Below, piece by piece: positions 11,271 through 24,703 of a stretch of 64,000 nt of DNA. How positions within the stretch are numbered: position 1 is the stretch's first letter; each line of letters opens with the position of its first letter. The notes under the pieces were generated by a model. It made no database searches and was not told the origin of the DNA. It worked only from the letters and a program-made list of their open reading frames with translations. The position numbers and the translations under genes are program-made. Origin of the DNA: Chrysomallon squamiferum (Eukaryota > Mollusca > Gastropoda > Neomphalida > Peltospiridae); assembly GCA_012295275.1 (NCBI GenBank), contig CM022669.1, positions 4,139,277 through 4,203,276 on the forward strand, read 5' to 3'.

Positions 11271-14200
11271 AGTTACCCATATTACATATATCTTGGCATG
11301 TAATACATCACCTAAAACAGTTTACAGATCATGACTGCTTATAGTTGTTAGCAGGATATCTCATTTAATGAAATCATTTTCTTGTACAGTGGTATTCTGC
11401 AGAAATTAAATTTGTCATTGAAATTGTTTTAATTTATCTCATAGATATTCATTACCTGATTTTTGTTGTTGTTGTTGTGGACTGCAGTAAGATTTTGGTA
11501 TTGGATTTCAGAAAGAAAGTCATATCCCAAGCTGAATAATGAAAGTATTCATGCACAATTATTTTCTATCAGCAGTATATTATTGCCAGTTTCCATGTCT
11601 CATTAGTTTTGTTGTCTTTTTCTTCTTCTTTATTGCTTTACTTTTTTCTTTTCTGCTGGTAAAATGTCCTGGTAATAGGTTCAGTCAAGATTATGTAGAT
11701 ACATTATCAGAGAATCGGATCAAAGCTGAAAAAAAAAAAACATTTTGAATCAATCCCCCTTCATCTGAATTAAGAGATAACTGTTACATCTAGTTCGTTT
11801 ATATCATAAATTAAGTTACAAATAATATTTAGAGGATCAGTCAACAAACATAATGTTTATGGTATAATAAACATCTTGTTAGAAGCAGATGTCTTGCCTA
11901 TTTCCCTTTCCACTGCCTTCATGGTTATAACAGGTGTTTGTTTCATTATCATCTCATAAATTATCTCTTCATGATTTCACTGACACAAGGTCCAGTTTTA
12001 CATGCAGTCAGGATTAGGTACTTACATCACAAGAGGGTCCAATCCAGTCTTTGTCAAATCAGACATCTTCATTTCCTGCCCTTTCCTTTTTACTGCTGCA
12101 GTTTCCCTTATCCATTAGATGAATTTTAGTCTTCATACTTTTCTCTGGAGCAATATTAAGAAGGTAGATAAAGTAAAGATTGTACTTGTTAAATTTTGTA
12201 TCCAGTCTGAAAAGAAGCAGACATCTTGAAAACATAATCATGCAGATGTCTTCTGATTCTGATTAATTACATTAATCCAGGCACTGATTATCTGTACATG
12301 TTAGTCACCTGTTTAGTACACATCTTCAACATTAAACCAACCTGAACAAATGTTACTGGAATGGAAAATCAACAACTATCTGAATTATATATCAAAATCT
12401 AAATAGGTGTTCATATTGTAAATTCTACCTTTCTTTTCTGTTTTTTTCTTAATTACTTTATTTATTTACTTATTTTTCTTACTAGGAGTAAATAAAATTC
12501 AATTAATATCCAGCATGCTATAACTGACAGAATGATTTATTTGTGTATGCTAATGTGTGCTACATCTATGTTATATTTATGTTTTCCACTCATCAAAATA
12601 TTCAATCAAAGGTTTGAAATGATTCATCTCAGGTTGAATGATGACTTATGGTCTGCCTGTGTTACTGTATAAGATTGATGGTTGTCAAGTCACTCCCTTG
12701 AGTCTAATTTAGACAGCCATTTTCTTGATATCTGGATACATGTCTACTTGGGTTTGAGAAGGTACAGATTAAGGTATAAATGATCTTGTGGTTGTCTCGT
12801 ATTTTTACCTATCTGATGTCTACTTTGTCATTGTCTGTAATGGTTTTACACAAGAAGAAATGATTGTGCTTAAACAGGTGTTGTTTCTTTTATTGTGTTT
12901 TGTGATTAATCTGTTGAACAGAAATAATCCTAGCCTATACATTTGAAAGTGTCTTTGTTTCAAGTTATTGAAAAGGTAAGTAAAATGTGATTATAATGGA
13001 GTTAATGTTGTTTTATATATATATAAATAGGCAAATTTAACTTTATTCCAAAAAAAGCTTATTATATTTTATCACAGATCAGAAGAATGGAATTAATCTT
13101 ATAATATACTTTTAAGTTCACTCATTTCATAATTTCTAAAGTTTATTAATGTATCAGTATTGGCTTTAAAATGTTTTTTTGTTTTTTTGGGGGTGGTTAA
13201 TTGTGGTCATTTTTGTTGTTTTGTCACAAGAAGTAGTGATACTGTTTAAAAATACGAATTTTATTAAATTTTAATTAACATACTTGTTTGTACTTTTTTT
13301 GTTTTTGTTTTTTTATCATATTTCATCTTATGTGCCTTTCATGTTATTGAAAAGTTGAAAAATAAGTAAAACTGTTTTGTCTTTAAACTTTAATGCTTTT
13401 ACAGAGAAAGAAAAAAAATGTTTTAAAATAATTACTATATTAAAATTTAATTATATTTTTGACATGTGAGTATCCCATTCATTAAACCTGTCAAATTCGT
13501 TAATGTTTTTGTTTCAAATTTTGAAATGATAAATAATAAAATATTATCTTAAATCTTTCTTTTTCTTTTTTATTGTGTTAAAGAAATGGTAATATATAAA
13601 TTACATAGATTTATTAACATTTAATTAGGATTAGTCTTGCATTCTGCCAAAAGAAATGTTTCATGTTTTAAAACTTCATAATATTATATATCTGTATTTG
13701 ATAAACTCTTTATGCAAGAAGTTACAATTAAGTTTAAAATGTACATGTTACAAACAGACTCATGTTCACATTTTCAAGTATATTTGTTTCCAGATATTTA
13801 ACGTTTGAAGTACATATCTTATTAACATATATTTGTGTTTTTTCATCATATGATTCATGTTATTAATCCAATCATGTGCTTTAACGTATTTGCTTCAGGA
13901 TATGAACATCTGTGACACACATACATTAAAATTATAAGATCTATATCTAAAAGAATAATGTGATAAAATATAAACATATGCATATTCTTCTAAATAATAT
14001 TTAGATTATTTCAAGCTATAAAGACAGGGTATTTATATTACATATTTGTCATTTGTCAGGTCTGCATTCTAATCAGCTCTCAAATATAACAAATTTAACT
14101 TGTGATAAAAATAAATAGGGGTAACATTGACATCAGTTTCATTATGACTTGAAAACACAAGTACTACTTCCTTATTTGTTCAATTACATTATAACTGTTG

Positions 14201-14671
14201 CCATAGCAATGATCTTCCTTGTTCTCAGTTTAACCCATTTAGTGTATTTTTAATTTTAATTTTTACAATATTTTGGTTTTTAGAAGGGTGTGTGGGTTTT
14301 GCATATTACAGTTAATATGTTTGACATTTTTTAAATTATTATTATTGTTACTGCTGTTTCCTTATAAACTTTTTATTTATTTGATTTCAGGAGAGGAATA
14401 TATTTTTAAAATTTGTATTTCCAAATTTATTTTAATAATTTTTTTTCATACATGGTAGTTGACAAAATTAACATATATCCAGTTTGCCTATCATTTCTTT
14501 TTCTTTTTTCTTTTTTTTACCTTTTTTTAAAAAGTTAAAAATATATTATTAGTCAATATTTTTACCATTATATTTTTCTTCCTTGTTGTCTTCATATTTT
14601 TTTCCTTCTTATTGCTGTTATTATTTATTTATTTATTTTTATTATTATATATTATTTTTATTGTTATTGCC

Positions 14672-14726
<55 letters not shown>

Positions 14727-14835
14727 GTGATCATTTTAATAAATCATCTGAGTACACTATCTTGTATCTATTACCTGACAGTGTTGTATCAGACACCTTT
14801 TTTTATTTATCAATTTCTATTATTTTTTAGTTTTA

Positions 14836-14879
<44 letters not shown>

Positions 14880-15712
14880 ATATATATGTATGTACGTTTT
14901 TTTTTTTTATCTATTATTTTTAAATTTATTTATTAATTTTAGTTTTATTTTATATATATATATATATATTCTTGTTTTGTTGTTTTAGTGTGTTTGGGGT
15001 TTTGTTTATTTATCTTTTCACATAATCTGATCCTCGCCTAAAACTGAAAAACCAAGGGCTTGCATACTTCGACATTTAAATACATTTCATGCACAATCAA
15101 GCCATTGAATGTAAATAATCATTAAAAACTGTCACTTCACATGTGTGATGTGCAGAAAGTGCAGTTCACTGTTCGCTTCAGTATAAACAGGAAATGGATC
15201 TAAACAGAGCAGGAAGAGATTGAAATTCAGACTACACACACATACTATATTTCATTAAATTAGACAGTAACATCTTTCTAATACTATTATTATTTGTTTT
15301 TTAATATTTCAGAAATGAAACACTGTTACTTCAGTTGACAAGGGGGTCATGTGGTGTGTTACTGGACACCCTTAACTTGGTTTCAGTTGACTTTCAAATA
15401 CAATATATTTATACCATACTGCAGAGCTGAATAAATGAAGTAATTGTAAAGTAAAGATTGCTAAAGATTATCAGATTGATTTGTAAGTGACGATCTTCAT
15501 GCATGAAGTATTTCAGTCACGTAATATTGTCTGGTAAAGCAGTGTATTTGTTAATACTATACGTATACAAAATATTATTTGTTAGCCCTTGCTTTTCAGT
15601 TGTATCATAGTTTGATGAAATTACTTAACAACACAAAAAATGCTAAAACAAATTGTTAGTTTTGAGTTAAAAACTGGAATGCTTTCATTATTATATATTT
15701 TATTTTATATTA

Positions 15713-15743
<31 letters not shown>

Positions 15744-18377
15744 CACAATACATTTTATGTTCTATTTTGAGTCCATATCATGAATGATCTAAGACTTTAT
15801 ATAAATATTACTGGATATTGCAAAATGTCTGTATATCCCTGGTCAGTGATACTGTATTTTAACATTTTCCTTTCCTCTCAAATATGTGTTGTAAATGATT
15901 TGATTATTGTCATTTGCCCTAAGATTATTCTTTTAAAATAATCAAATTGATTCTTTCACATCGTCCTCACACAAGAGTTGTTTTCAGTAATTTGGATTTT
16001 TCAACAGACAAAGTTTATTTTTTCTGCAACAGTCATAATAAGGATTTTTCAACCAAAAGTTTTTTTTTTCTGCAACTCATAGAACTTTTATCATGATTTG
16101 TGTGATAAATACATCATCACCAGTGCAGTTTTCTAAAAGAAAATCACAGATTTGTAAGTGTTGGTAATTGTTTGAATATTTTATCACAGTCATTAATTCA
16201 CTTCTGGTTTATCAAAGGTTTTGCTATATGATTTTCTACCCAGGGGAAGGCATATATTAAAGAACATTTGCTGCTAAGTGGTTTAAAGTAACTCACACAG
16301 AGACTGTTGTGAATTTCTGTTTTCAAACCATTATGCAAAGGAACAGTTATTAATAATAAAATTCTGTTATCATTATCATTTCTTTAAGCATTAAGATTTA
16401 TTCATTATCATTAAAGATTTATTAATTTTGCTGCATTTCAGAATGCAAGACTTGGAAACTACACTCAGCCTGTAGATGCTGTTAACTTTGTCTGGGGCAA
16501 AAAAGACGACCGTTCTCCAACAAGTGAAGATGAGGAATACAGTGAACCTTATGTCTTCTCATCACTAGTATCTGGTAAATATACATCCTATATCACTGGT
16601 CCATGCAAAATATATCTAATATGTAACAAGTCTCAGGTTAACATATACATCATTAGTTTCTGCTAAATATATGTAATGTCTTATTGTTATTATTTTTGTT
16701 TTTGTAAAGCAACTTTGTTGGTCCTAGAATTTAAAATTTATCTTTTTCTACAGTTTATTTATTTATTTATTTTATTTTATTATTTATTTTTTCCACATTA
16801 AATTTATATTAAAGAACCAATAGTATAAAAATACTAGATTTAAAGACAAAATTATTTTTCTTTACGTAATTTTATCCTTGTTCTAGATTTAAAGAAGTCA
16901 TCACTTAAAACATCGCACACCTCTGATGAACCACCAGACAGCATTTACTCATTAGCAGAGGAACCTGGCGAAACAGAATACAACCATTTAGGTCAAGTTC
17001 TGAAGTCTTCAGCCAAGAAGTCCCATGAAAATATTGAAGATCATTACGATCATATGAAACAATGGACTGAGGACGATAAGGGCAGTGATGATGTTTTTAA
17101 TGAATACGAAATAGAGAATACAGACACTGCAGATGTTCTGGATTCTAAAGAAAAGAAACAGCATTTGAGCAACAAATCAAAAGCAGAGTCTAACAATTTG
17201 GATGAAGTGGATGGTTTTGATCTCACAGCAGATCCTGAGTCACCGGTAACAGAGAATTGTGAAGAGTTCTATGACTGTGCTTGGCAGCCGAGTTCTGGTG
17301 TTGAAGACATGTCTGTCGGCAAAGGGTCCAATGTTAAAGTATCTCGCTCCACAGACTGTTACGAAGATGCCTGGGACACAGTTCAGAAACAGAGGGAACT
17401 GCAGGAGAAGGTTCTGAATGCGGCTCGTAAGAGTAGTGGCGTTAAACCTCCTTCGCTGTCAGCTTTGAGAATATCACCAGTGCCTCCTCCTACACCACCA
17501 ACGTCTTATCCTCCATTTTCCATGGCGAATGAATCGGCAAGAGCAGCAGAAAGCCAGAGTGTGTATGAAGAGCCGTGGGATTCCAAGCAGAGGCAGAAGG
17601 AGCTGGAGCAGAGACTGACAGCACCAGTACAAAGAAAAATTAGTCCTCGTGAAACTCAGCCCACTCTGAGTCCTGTCTTCAGACAGCAGAATGGACAGCC
17701 ATTTCCAAGCATGGGTACAAGTTCTGCTGTGCCTAGGTCAGGTTCGTTATCAGTGTCTGGTAAAGAAGAATCATGGGATTCGCGGAGCAGAGTCAATACA
17801 GCGCCTTTTCTGAGACAGAGTAGGTTTCATTAAAGTTTACTTGTCGATGTATGAATAAATAGTTTAATAAAATTGTACTTTATGTTTCCAGATTATTACT
17901 CACGGGTGTCTTATCACAATACTTAATTATTTGTTGTTCTGGAAATATAAATACTTGAGAAAACTTAATTTCCTGATGCATCACATATTTTTGCTGCTTA
18001 GTTAAAAATGATTTGAATTTTGAGAAATTAGTAAATAAATTCTGATGTATCTTTGATCACTTACATATAATATATGCATCCAAGTGTATATATGTACGAT
18101 TATAGATTTACGAAGAAAAAACTTGGTTGTTAAAAAACATAATGTGACATCACTATAATATTTAATATGTTACATGTAATTATTAGTATATAAGCATGCT
18201 GGATCACAGTTCAAATAATTTGATTTTTCTTTTCCAGATTCATACCAAGATGATATGCAGGCATGTTCAAGTCGCAGGAACGTTAATAAACCTTGTACAG
18301 TTGGAGAGAATATAAACCCTATTATTCCACTGCAAAACCAGAGGTAAATTTGTTTTTAGTTAATTGTACTGAAGCTA

Positions 18378-18438
<61 letters not shown>

Positions 18439-19416
18439 TCTAGTTGTTGTTGTTTTCATTTTTAACTGTTCAGTTTGTTTTAATAAGATCTTACAATTTT
18501 CGTTAGGATAGAGGATTAGTGATTTATTTTGGTTTAAAATTAACAGTGCCATGTTGCATGATATATTTCATTGACCCTATATACTCCTTTATTATTATTT
18601 ACATCAGCAGCAGCACATAATCATGATGATGATGATGATTATTATTATTATCATCATCATCATCATCATTTTGTTATTGCTGTTAAAGTATTTATAAAGA
18701 TAGCGTTAAATTATAATAGGATGCAATCAGTTTAATAAAATTAAATAAAGTGATGGCTTTCTTTTTGTTTAGTTGTTGTTGTTGTGTAAATTTTTATTAT
18801 TATTTTTGTAGCTGGTACCATGGTAGAATTTCTCGATCTGCCAGTGAGCTTTTGCTTCGAGTTTACAAAGAAGGGAGTTACCTCGTCAGAGAGAGTGAGT
18901 CAGAAAGAGGGCAGTTCTCACTGTCCATAAAGTGAGTAACACCAATGTGTTTAAAAAGTATAACAACTATAGCATTATTAATAAAACCACATACTGATGT
19001 TTTAATGAAAAGGTATCAATGCATTTTTAGAATTGTTTTAAAATTGATGAAGGTTTGTAAATTGTTACTTGTATGTGAAAAATATCCATTTTTTTTCTTT
19101 TGTGTAAATAAACAAATCACACAAACACACAAACATAATGTATGCATTCATAAGCATGCAAATACAGTATTAAACTTAATGTGGGTTTCAATTTTTTTTA
19201 TTTATTAATTTTGTTAAAAATTTCTTGTTTTCCAGAAGCCCTTTTATGTCTATTCATCTTCGGATTGCATCTTTGCCTAATGGCAAATTTGTTCTTGGAG
19301 AAAACAGTCCGACATTTTCAACAATTCCTGAAATGATAGACTATTACACAAGACACCCAGTTCCTCTGAAGGGTGCAGAACACATGACACTGCTCCATCC
19401 TGTCACTAAGCACTGA
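8481..19416 (+). CDS. SHB: SH2-domain adaptor protein of the SHB/SHD/SHE/SHF family (six exons, complete)
   Basis: Cytoplasmic adaptor that binds phosphotyrosine proteins through a C-terminal SH2 domain and offers its own tyrosines as docking sites. Exons: 8481-8714, 16442-16574, 16887-17819, 18238-18343, 18812-18931, 19236-19416; phases agree at every junction, giving 568 residues. The SH2 domain occupies about residues 470-565: WYHGRISR opens it, SYLVRES carries the phosphotyrosine-binding Arg495, and VLGENSPTFSTIPEMIDYY and LKGAEHMTLLHPV are diagnostic of this family. The rest is low-complexity and acidic. Exon 3 holds Y-x-x-x-W motifs at Tyr251, Tyr281 and Tyr349 and a related EESW at about 416-419, plus a proline-rich stretch near residues 317-335. 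The start is fixed by an in-frame stop six bases upstream. Family certain, paralogue not; the end KGAEHMTLLHPV is closest to SHE and SHF as I remember them. The symbol stands for the family. Confidence 0.9.
10028..10110 (+). mobile_element. Degraded molluscan SINE fragment
   Basis: The segments gttccaaccagtgctctgtg, actggtaaatg and gtgggaaagtgcataaaaaa followed by ttccttgctg align in order with the internal part of an abundant gastropod/bivalve tRNA-derived SINE that I recall (gttccagccagtgcaccacg, then actggtat, then gtgcatataaaagatccctt). The tRNA head and the tail are not clear here, so this is a decayed partial copy. Recognised from memory of the family; not searched. Confidence 0.65.
11190..11276. 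repeat. (AT)n with 9-base inverted arms
   Basis: gtaactcac at 11220-11228 and its exact reverse complement gtgagttac at 11268-11276 enclose an (AT)n tract, with another (AT)n outside the left arm. It could form a long hairpin, or be the remains of a small inverted-repeat element. Inside intron 1 of the SHB-like gene. Confidence 0.6.
14677..14967 (+). repeat. (ATT)n and (AT)n microsatellite cluster
   Basis: ATT tract at 14677-14727, AT/ATGT tract at 14842-14890 and a shorter AT tract at 14952-14967, all intronic. Confidence 0.9.
16442..16574 (+). CDS. SHB: SHB-like exon 2
   Basis: Acceptor gcatttcag, donor TCTG|GTAAAT, phase 0 in and 1 out. Encodes an acidic segment with EEYSEPYVF, two tyrosines in a context plausible for phosphorylation. 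Confidence 0.85.
16887..17819 (+). CDS. SHB: SHB-like exon 3 (large linker exon)
   Basis: 311 codons' worth of sequence, phase 1 in and 1 out; acceptor ttgttctag, donor CAGA|GTAGGT just before an intronic TAA. Encodes the acidic linker with the Y-x-x-x-W repeats, charged helices rich in Gln/Glu after the second and third repeats, and the proline-rich segment. An AATAAA in the following intron (near 17851) could allow a truncated form without SH2, but splicing to exon 4 restores the frame cleanly. Confidence 0.88.
18238..18343 (+). CDS. SHB: SHB-like exon 4
   Basis: Acceptor tcttttccag, donor CCAGAG|GTAAAT, phase 1 in and 2 out. About 35 residues joining the linker to the SH2 domain, with no motif that I recognise. 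Confidence 0.8.
18379..18436 (+). repeat. (ATT)n microsatellite, intronic
   Basis: Begins about 36 bases after the exon 4 donor. Its open frames (poly-Leu and poly-Asn) are artefacts. Confidence 0.95.
18812..18931 (+). CDS. SHB: SHB-like exon 5, N-terminal half of SH2
   Basis: Acceptor tatttttgtag, donor ATAAA|GTGAGT, phase 2 in and 2 out. Encodes SWYHGRISRSASELLLRVYK and then SYLVRES, which includes the essential SH2 arginine, through the betaD strand. Confidence 0.93.
19236..19416 (+). CDS. SHB: SHB-like exon 6, C-terminal half of SH2 and stop
   Basis: Acceptor cttgttttccag; one base completes the lysine codon. Encodes FMSIHLRIASLPNGKFVLGE and the family signature LKGAEHMTLLHPV, ending at TGA 19414-19416. 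Confidence 0.93.
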
Positions 19417-21334
19417 TTCCGAATTTACTTGTTTGTAAATCACACCTATGTACCCAAGTGTGAAATAATCTGCAGTATTATTAGATCAATTTACCAGAAC
19501 CTAATAACATAACTTATATATTGAACTTTATATCACACAGGAACTAACTGGCTAATATGCATTTGTAAGGTAGTTTTTGTTTGATGATATTTGTAATAAA
19601 TTTCTTAAATTTCACTAGTGTAAAATCTGCAATAACAGATATATTTACCAAAATTTAACAATATAAGTTACACTTGGTGATTATTTCTGAACTTTTTATT
19701 ATATAGAAACTGCCTTCATTATGACTTGGGCTAAAAAATATTTGTATGGTGGTTTCTAGTAAGAATATTTACGCTAAATGTCTTAAGTTCAGTGTCAGTA
19801 TAATTTGCAGTATGTTAGATAACTTTAGCAGAATCCAGTGATAAAATGGTTATTATTCATTAACAATATATATTCAATATATACATAATCATTAAAGTTT
19901 ATATCTGACTTCAGGATGATAATAACCTGTACATCAGTAAATACAGTAATTATGTAACCTGTATTAAATTTACATATCCTATTGGATGTATTCTAAATAT
20001 TGTGTCTAACATTGTTGTGTATCTGCACTAAAATTGAAAAAAAAAAACAAAAAAAAAACACTGAAATGATTGCAGCTGATTGCAAAGAGACTAACAGTTA
20101 AATTGACAACATTGAATCATTACCAAAAATTTCATTAACAGTGAAATTATAGTGTACCCATTTTAGGTGACACTAACATCAAAGAGTGAATTGTTTTATC
20201 ACTTGCAAATGTAGTTTATTGTGCATAACTAATCAAAATTAAATTTTGTGATTCCAATTGTGTGATGTTTATTAATATATATATAGCAAGATGGAAACAT
20301 GAGTGGACATAAAAAAAGTTATTTTTGATTGACATTCCTGGTTTCTTTTTAATTAAAATTAAACCAGGCAAATGAAAATGAGTTGTAATGAGTATGTTGT
20401 GATGTCTGCTGATTTCAAAGAAGAATGTATAATATATTTTTTAAAACAATTCAAAAGTCTGTACATATTTTGTTTACTCATTTACGCAGAAATTAACTAA
20501 CTGCAAGTAATATAAATGCTTGTTGATGCAAAAGATAGTTAATATAATTTGTTTTTTAATTTTCTTTGGTGCCATTAACAATAATATTATGTACATTACA
20601 GGAGTTAAATATGATTTTTCATCATTACATGAATAAAGCATATAACATTTTAATATTAATCATTTAGCTAGTGCCATATTTGTAACAATGTTTTGCTTTG
20701 AATTTTGAATTTATAATGGTTCCCCTTCTTGTTATGTATAAAGGGTTATAATCATGTTTACTAATCACTTGTAATCTGTGATAAAAAAAAGGATAAATCA
20801 GTGTCTATAATGTGACCAAAGTTCTTCCATAATCAGTGTAATTAATCATTTACTTGTTAATAGAGGTATAGATATTGTTAAATCTTGTTCTGTTTTTTTA
20901 ATTCTTCCGGGTTTTTTTTTTCTTTTTTTTCTTTTTTTTTTTTTGGGGGTGTGTGTGTGTGTGTCTTTACAGTTCATTAATATAAAGTATTCATAAATTT
21001 TCTCTTGTTTAAATTAGTGGGACTTTTTTTTTTTTTTTTTTTTTGGGGAGGGGGTGGTCTTGACAGTTCATTAATAATAAATAGTATTCTTAAAATTTTA
21101 TCTTTTTTTAAACAAGGGGGTTAGCTTTATTTTTCTTTTTCTTTTTTTCCTGATCTGTAAAAATATATTTGCTGCAATGTTAACATGTATTTTGTATTGA
21201 TATTCTGTTTGTACTTAAAATTGTCTCCAGTGCTTATCTAAGTGTATTTATTAATATGTGTATTGTCCTGTTAAATACGCACTAACAACATGTATTTGTT
21301 TACTGTGTGAAGAAGCCACAACAGGTAAAATAAA
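19417..21334 (+). other. Probable long 3' UTR of the SHB-like gene
   Basis: AT-rich, no frames of interest, with T-runs followed by G/GT blocks near 20910-20965 and 21025-21055. AATAAA signals occur near 20631 and at 21329-21334; the second is followed by a U-rich stretch. The end point is inferred from these hexamers only. Confidence 0.4.
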
Positions 21335-23808
21335 GCTGCTTATTGTAAAATAAGTAGTAACATTTTATTTTTTATTCAGGCAGAATTTTCTTGCTACCAA
21401 TAATATTTATTACCTTATTTTATTATTATTGTTGTTACTATTACTAATAATTATTTTCTTTCATTGTTTATTGCTTATTATTATTTATTATTATAATTAT
21501 TATTATTACTATTCAGTATTTATTAATAATCAGTAGTGCTTTATGTTTAAATATTACTGTTTTTATGTGTGTAATGTATATAGTGTTAACAGTCTCAACA
21601 AATACATTAACCTCTAACAGTAGCTTTTAATTAACTCCTGAATAAATCAACCATTTCAGTGATGCTCACTATTAATGTAACATCTAATAAGCTGTACCAA
21701 AAAAAAAAAAGGATCTAACAGTTGCTTTAACAAAAAATAGTTAGCAGAAATTTCTGCTCAGCTTGTATCATTTATGCTTTGCTAACACTGTTTAACAGTA
21801 TTTTGATATTGTAAATAAATTTAGTATTCATAATTGACTATCATCATATGCAAAATAAATTCTGAATTTATACTAACCGAGAGAACTGATATACTTTCAA
21901 TGTATTATTAACGAGCATTTTGGAAAAAATTAAGGAGACTAAACATCAGTTAGCTGTTGTTTAAATAATACAAATACTAATAAATAAAAAGCCAGCCCTC
22001 GGAAGTACATTCAACTGGATTAAAACAAATTACTTAAAATATTAAATAAACAAATTATTTTTTTTCCCTCCAACTTCTTTTTGTCAGATCTATAAAATTT
22101 ATTTTAATTTTTTTACTGGATGCATAAATTTATTGTATTTCTTCTGTTTTGTTTTATGACATCAATTTTCAAGTTACATGTAATCTTTGATACTGCCTTG
22201 TATGCTTGCTTGTGTCACACAATCATTGTATAAAGGTTACAGAAATATTTTGTATACAGTAATTATTCTCAGTTTAAAACAAGTTACATATTTTGTGAAC
22301 TGATCTGAAGCAACTGCTTTGATTAGCAAATCAAATTAAACAATTATTAGGAATCACAGTTCTTTTTAAAACATAATAACTTGAGTTAATCAGTATTATG
22401 TATGATCTATTTTATAATAAATATATTTATAACTAATATTTGTTTGTCTTTCATAATCTTGTTACACATACAATGGCAATGGATAATAGTACCAAGTGGT
22501 ACTTTTCTAACTTGTATATCTGGTAAAAGAATTCAAAAATCTTGGTTCAAATCACAAGGGAGGAGTTATTTTATTTTGTTTTATATTTTTTAAATCTTTA
22601 TTTTTTTCTTTCTCTTCAAGATTATAAACCAAACTTTTTATAATTATCACTATTATTATTGCTATCATTATTATTGTTATTACTATTGTTAATATTAGTT
22701 TATTTTATCATCAACATCATCATCATCATATTAATCTTCCTTGCAGATGATTAAAAGCTTACACATTTTTTTATGTTACCAAAATATCAAGACAGAGTAT
22801 ATACATGCAGAAAAACACACACACATAGTGTATATTTAAATACTTATATTCAGAGAATTAATATCTCATCAAACAACAGCATTCTTCATCTAAGGAAAAG
22901 GACATATGTCAAGTAAACTGCTCCATCCATACATTTTCAATACATTTCAAGTATCTGTCTTCATCTGTTTACTGTAACTTTATCTTAATTACAGGCTCAA
23001 ATACATCTCTTACTGTTTACTTACACGTAGCCTAAAATCTTTAAAACATTTTTTAAAATTATTTTTGGTTTTTATCTGTGGTGGATTTTTCGCTTTTTTT
23101 TTACCTTTTTAAAAAAAAAAGTCACACACACACACACACACACACTATATGAGATCCTGCTGTGACCAAAGTTTAGTTATTATGTCACGTATTTCAGCCT
23201 GCAGTATACAAGTATAATATTTTTAAAACTATATATATATACATACATATATGTATTGATCAGTACCAAACTTTAACTAACTTAATACAGATTAATTTCT
23301 ATTAAGTATGTTAGATTGATTGTATGGTGAAAAACAAATTTTTGGGGGCGAATATGGAATGTTATTCAAAATTATTTTATAATGCTAACTTTGATGAGAT
23401 GATGAACAATAACACAAATTATATTTTATATTTATTTTAAAAAATTTCAAAAAGCAGAAAGACAGTTTTTAAAATATGTTTGTCATTGCAAAATAAATAG
23501 ATTTAATTATATAATAATATAATTACATGTATCAAAAAGAATTATTTTAAAATGCACATTTATATTTTTGTAGTAAACTGATGCTATGTACTTTTTCATT
23601 TATAAGTTATAAGAAAAAAAGAAAAAAACTTGAAAAAATGTTTTGCTTGTTGTCAATACCAGCTTACATGGGAAAAAAAATTAAAACAAATAAAAATTAA
23701 AATAAATTTTTACTGCTAAGCTATAAATACATAAATAATGCTATCAAAGATTACAAATAAGTATTAAAGATCAGTAAATAACTGATAAAATGCTGCTGAG
23801 TATTGTTA
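21335..23808. other. Convergent intergenic interval
   Basis: Space between the SHB-like gene (+) and the TM6SF-like gene (-). It holds ATT- and ATC-type short repeats (21420-21520, 22640-22735), a (CA)n tract at about 23122-23146, and probably the TM6SF-like 3' UTR; TTTATT at 23431-23436 would be an AATAAA on the minus strand. No coding signal seen. Confidence 0.5.
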
Positions 23809-24042
23809 CTATTCTGCTTTCTTGGAGATCTCGGGCTCCTGTCTTAACTCTGCCTTCTCTATTGTGCCTGTGCGTCCACAGTTTTCTGGATCTTTGAGAC
23901 ATCTCCAGGCAAACAGCAGTGGAACAATAAGCAGGGCAAGATTCACAGTCCAGAAAGCAAGTCCAGCCAGTCCTGTGGTCGGGTTCTGAAGAGACTTAGG
24001 TGTGCGGCTGTTGAGTGATGCAAAGATGTAAACAAACTGACC
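23809..24042 (-). CDS. TM6SF1: TM6SF-like exon 8 (C-terminus)
   Basis: Acceptor ccttttgcag on the minus strand; encodes GQFVYIFASLNSRTPK and then a last hydrophobic helix (AFWTVNLALLIVPLLFAW) and a charged cytosolic tail with Lys/Glu clusters before the stop at 23811-23809. Confidence 0.88.
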   Translation of the reverse strand, partial: GQFVYIFASLNSRTPKSLQNPTTGLAGLAFWTVNLALLIVPLLFAWRCLKDPENCGRTGTIEKAELRQEPEISKKAE

Positions 24043-24671
24043 CTGCAAAAGGAACATCAGATTATTAGTATATATAGAGTATTTCCTGAAAACAATTCCA
24101 TTATCTAATCCATAGTTATAAATTATTCATGTTATAAATTAGGATGTTTCTGTCAGTATTTCAAAGTAAAGAATGAATTTTGTCAGTTCTTCTTTTACTA
24201 AAATCTCGTTTTAATTGTTTCAAGTAGGAATCAGCAATTGATTGTTGCCTAATTATCTGTGAAACTTTACTTTTTCTCTATTTTAAAACAGAAGGTGTGA
24301 AGCTCTTTGAAGCTCTTTGTATAAATATCAATCACAGATTATCTCCCCTTACACAACTGTTTTGTATTAGGAGAAATTAATTTTCACTCTGGTTATTAAT
24401 TAAATGTGTTTTTTTTTTTTTTTTTTTTTTTTTGGGGGGCTTTATAAGGTATTCACATTTATGAATAATAATATCAAAGCATGAAATCTGAAGAGGTACT
24501 TGAAATATTTTACTGAGAAAAATCACCAAATGAACAGTATACAAAAATGTTTATTGTGTCAAAATTAACTATAATCTGAATAATAAACTTATGTGCTAGT
24601 ATAACAATTATGGTTTCAGCAACTGAAAGGTTGAATTAAAATTAATTAAAACAACAACTGACGAGCAAAAA

Positions 24672-24703
<32 letters not shown>

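Larger units (their letters stand above)
8715..16441 (+). other. SHB-like intron 1 (7.7 kb)
   Basis: No coding signal. Contains a degraded SINE at 10028-10110, T-runs near 10790-10810 and 15717-15737, (AT)n tracts at 11194-11215, 11240-11267, 14842-14866 and 14952-14967, an (ATT)n tract at 14677-14727 and many A/T homopolymers. Long first introns are normal for such adaptors. Confidence 0.75.
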
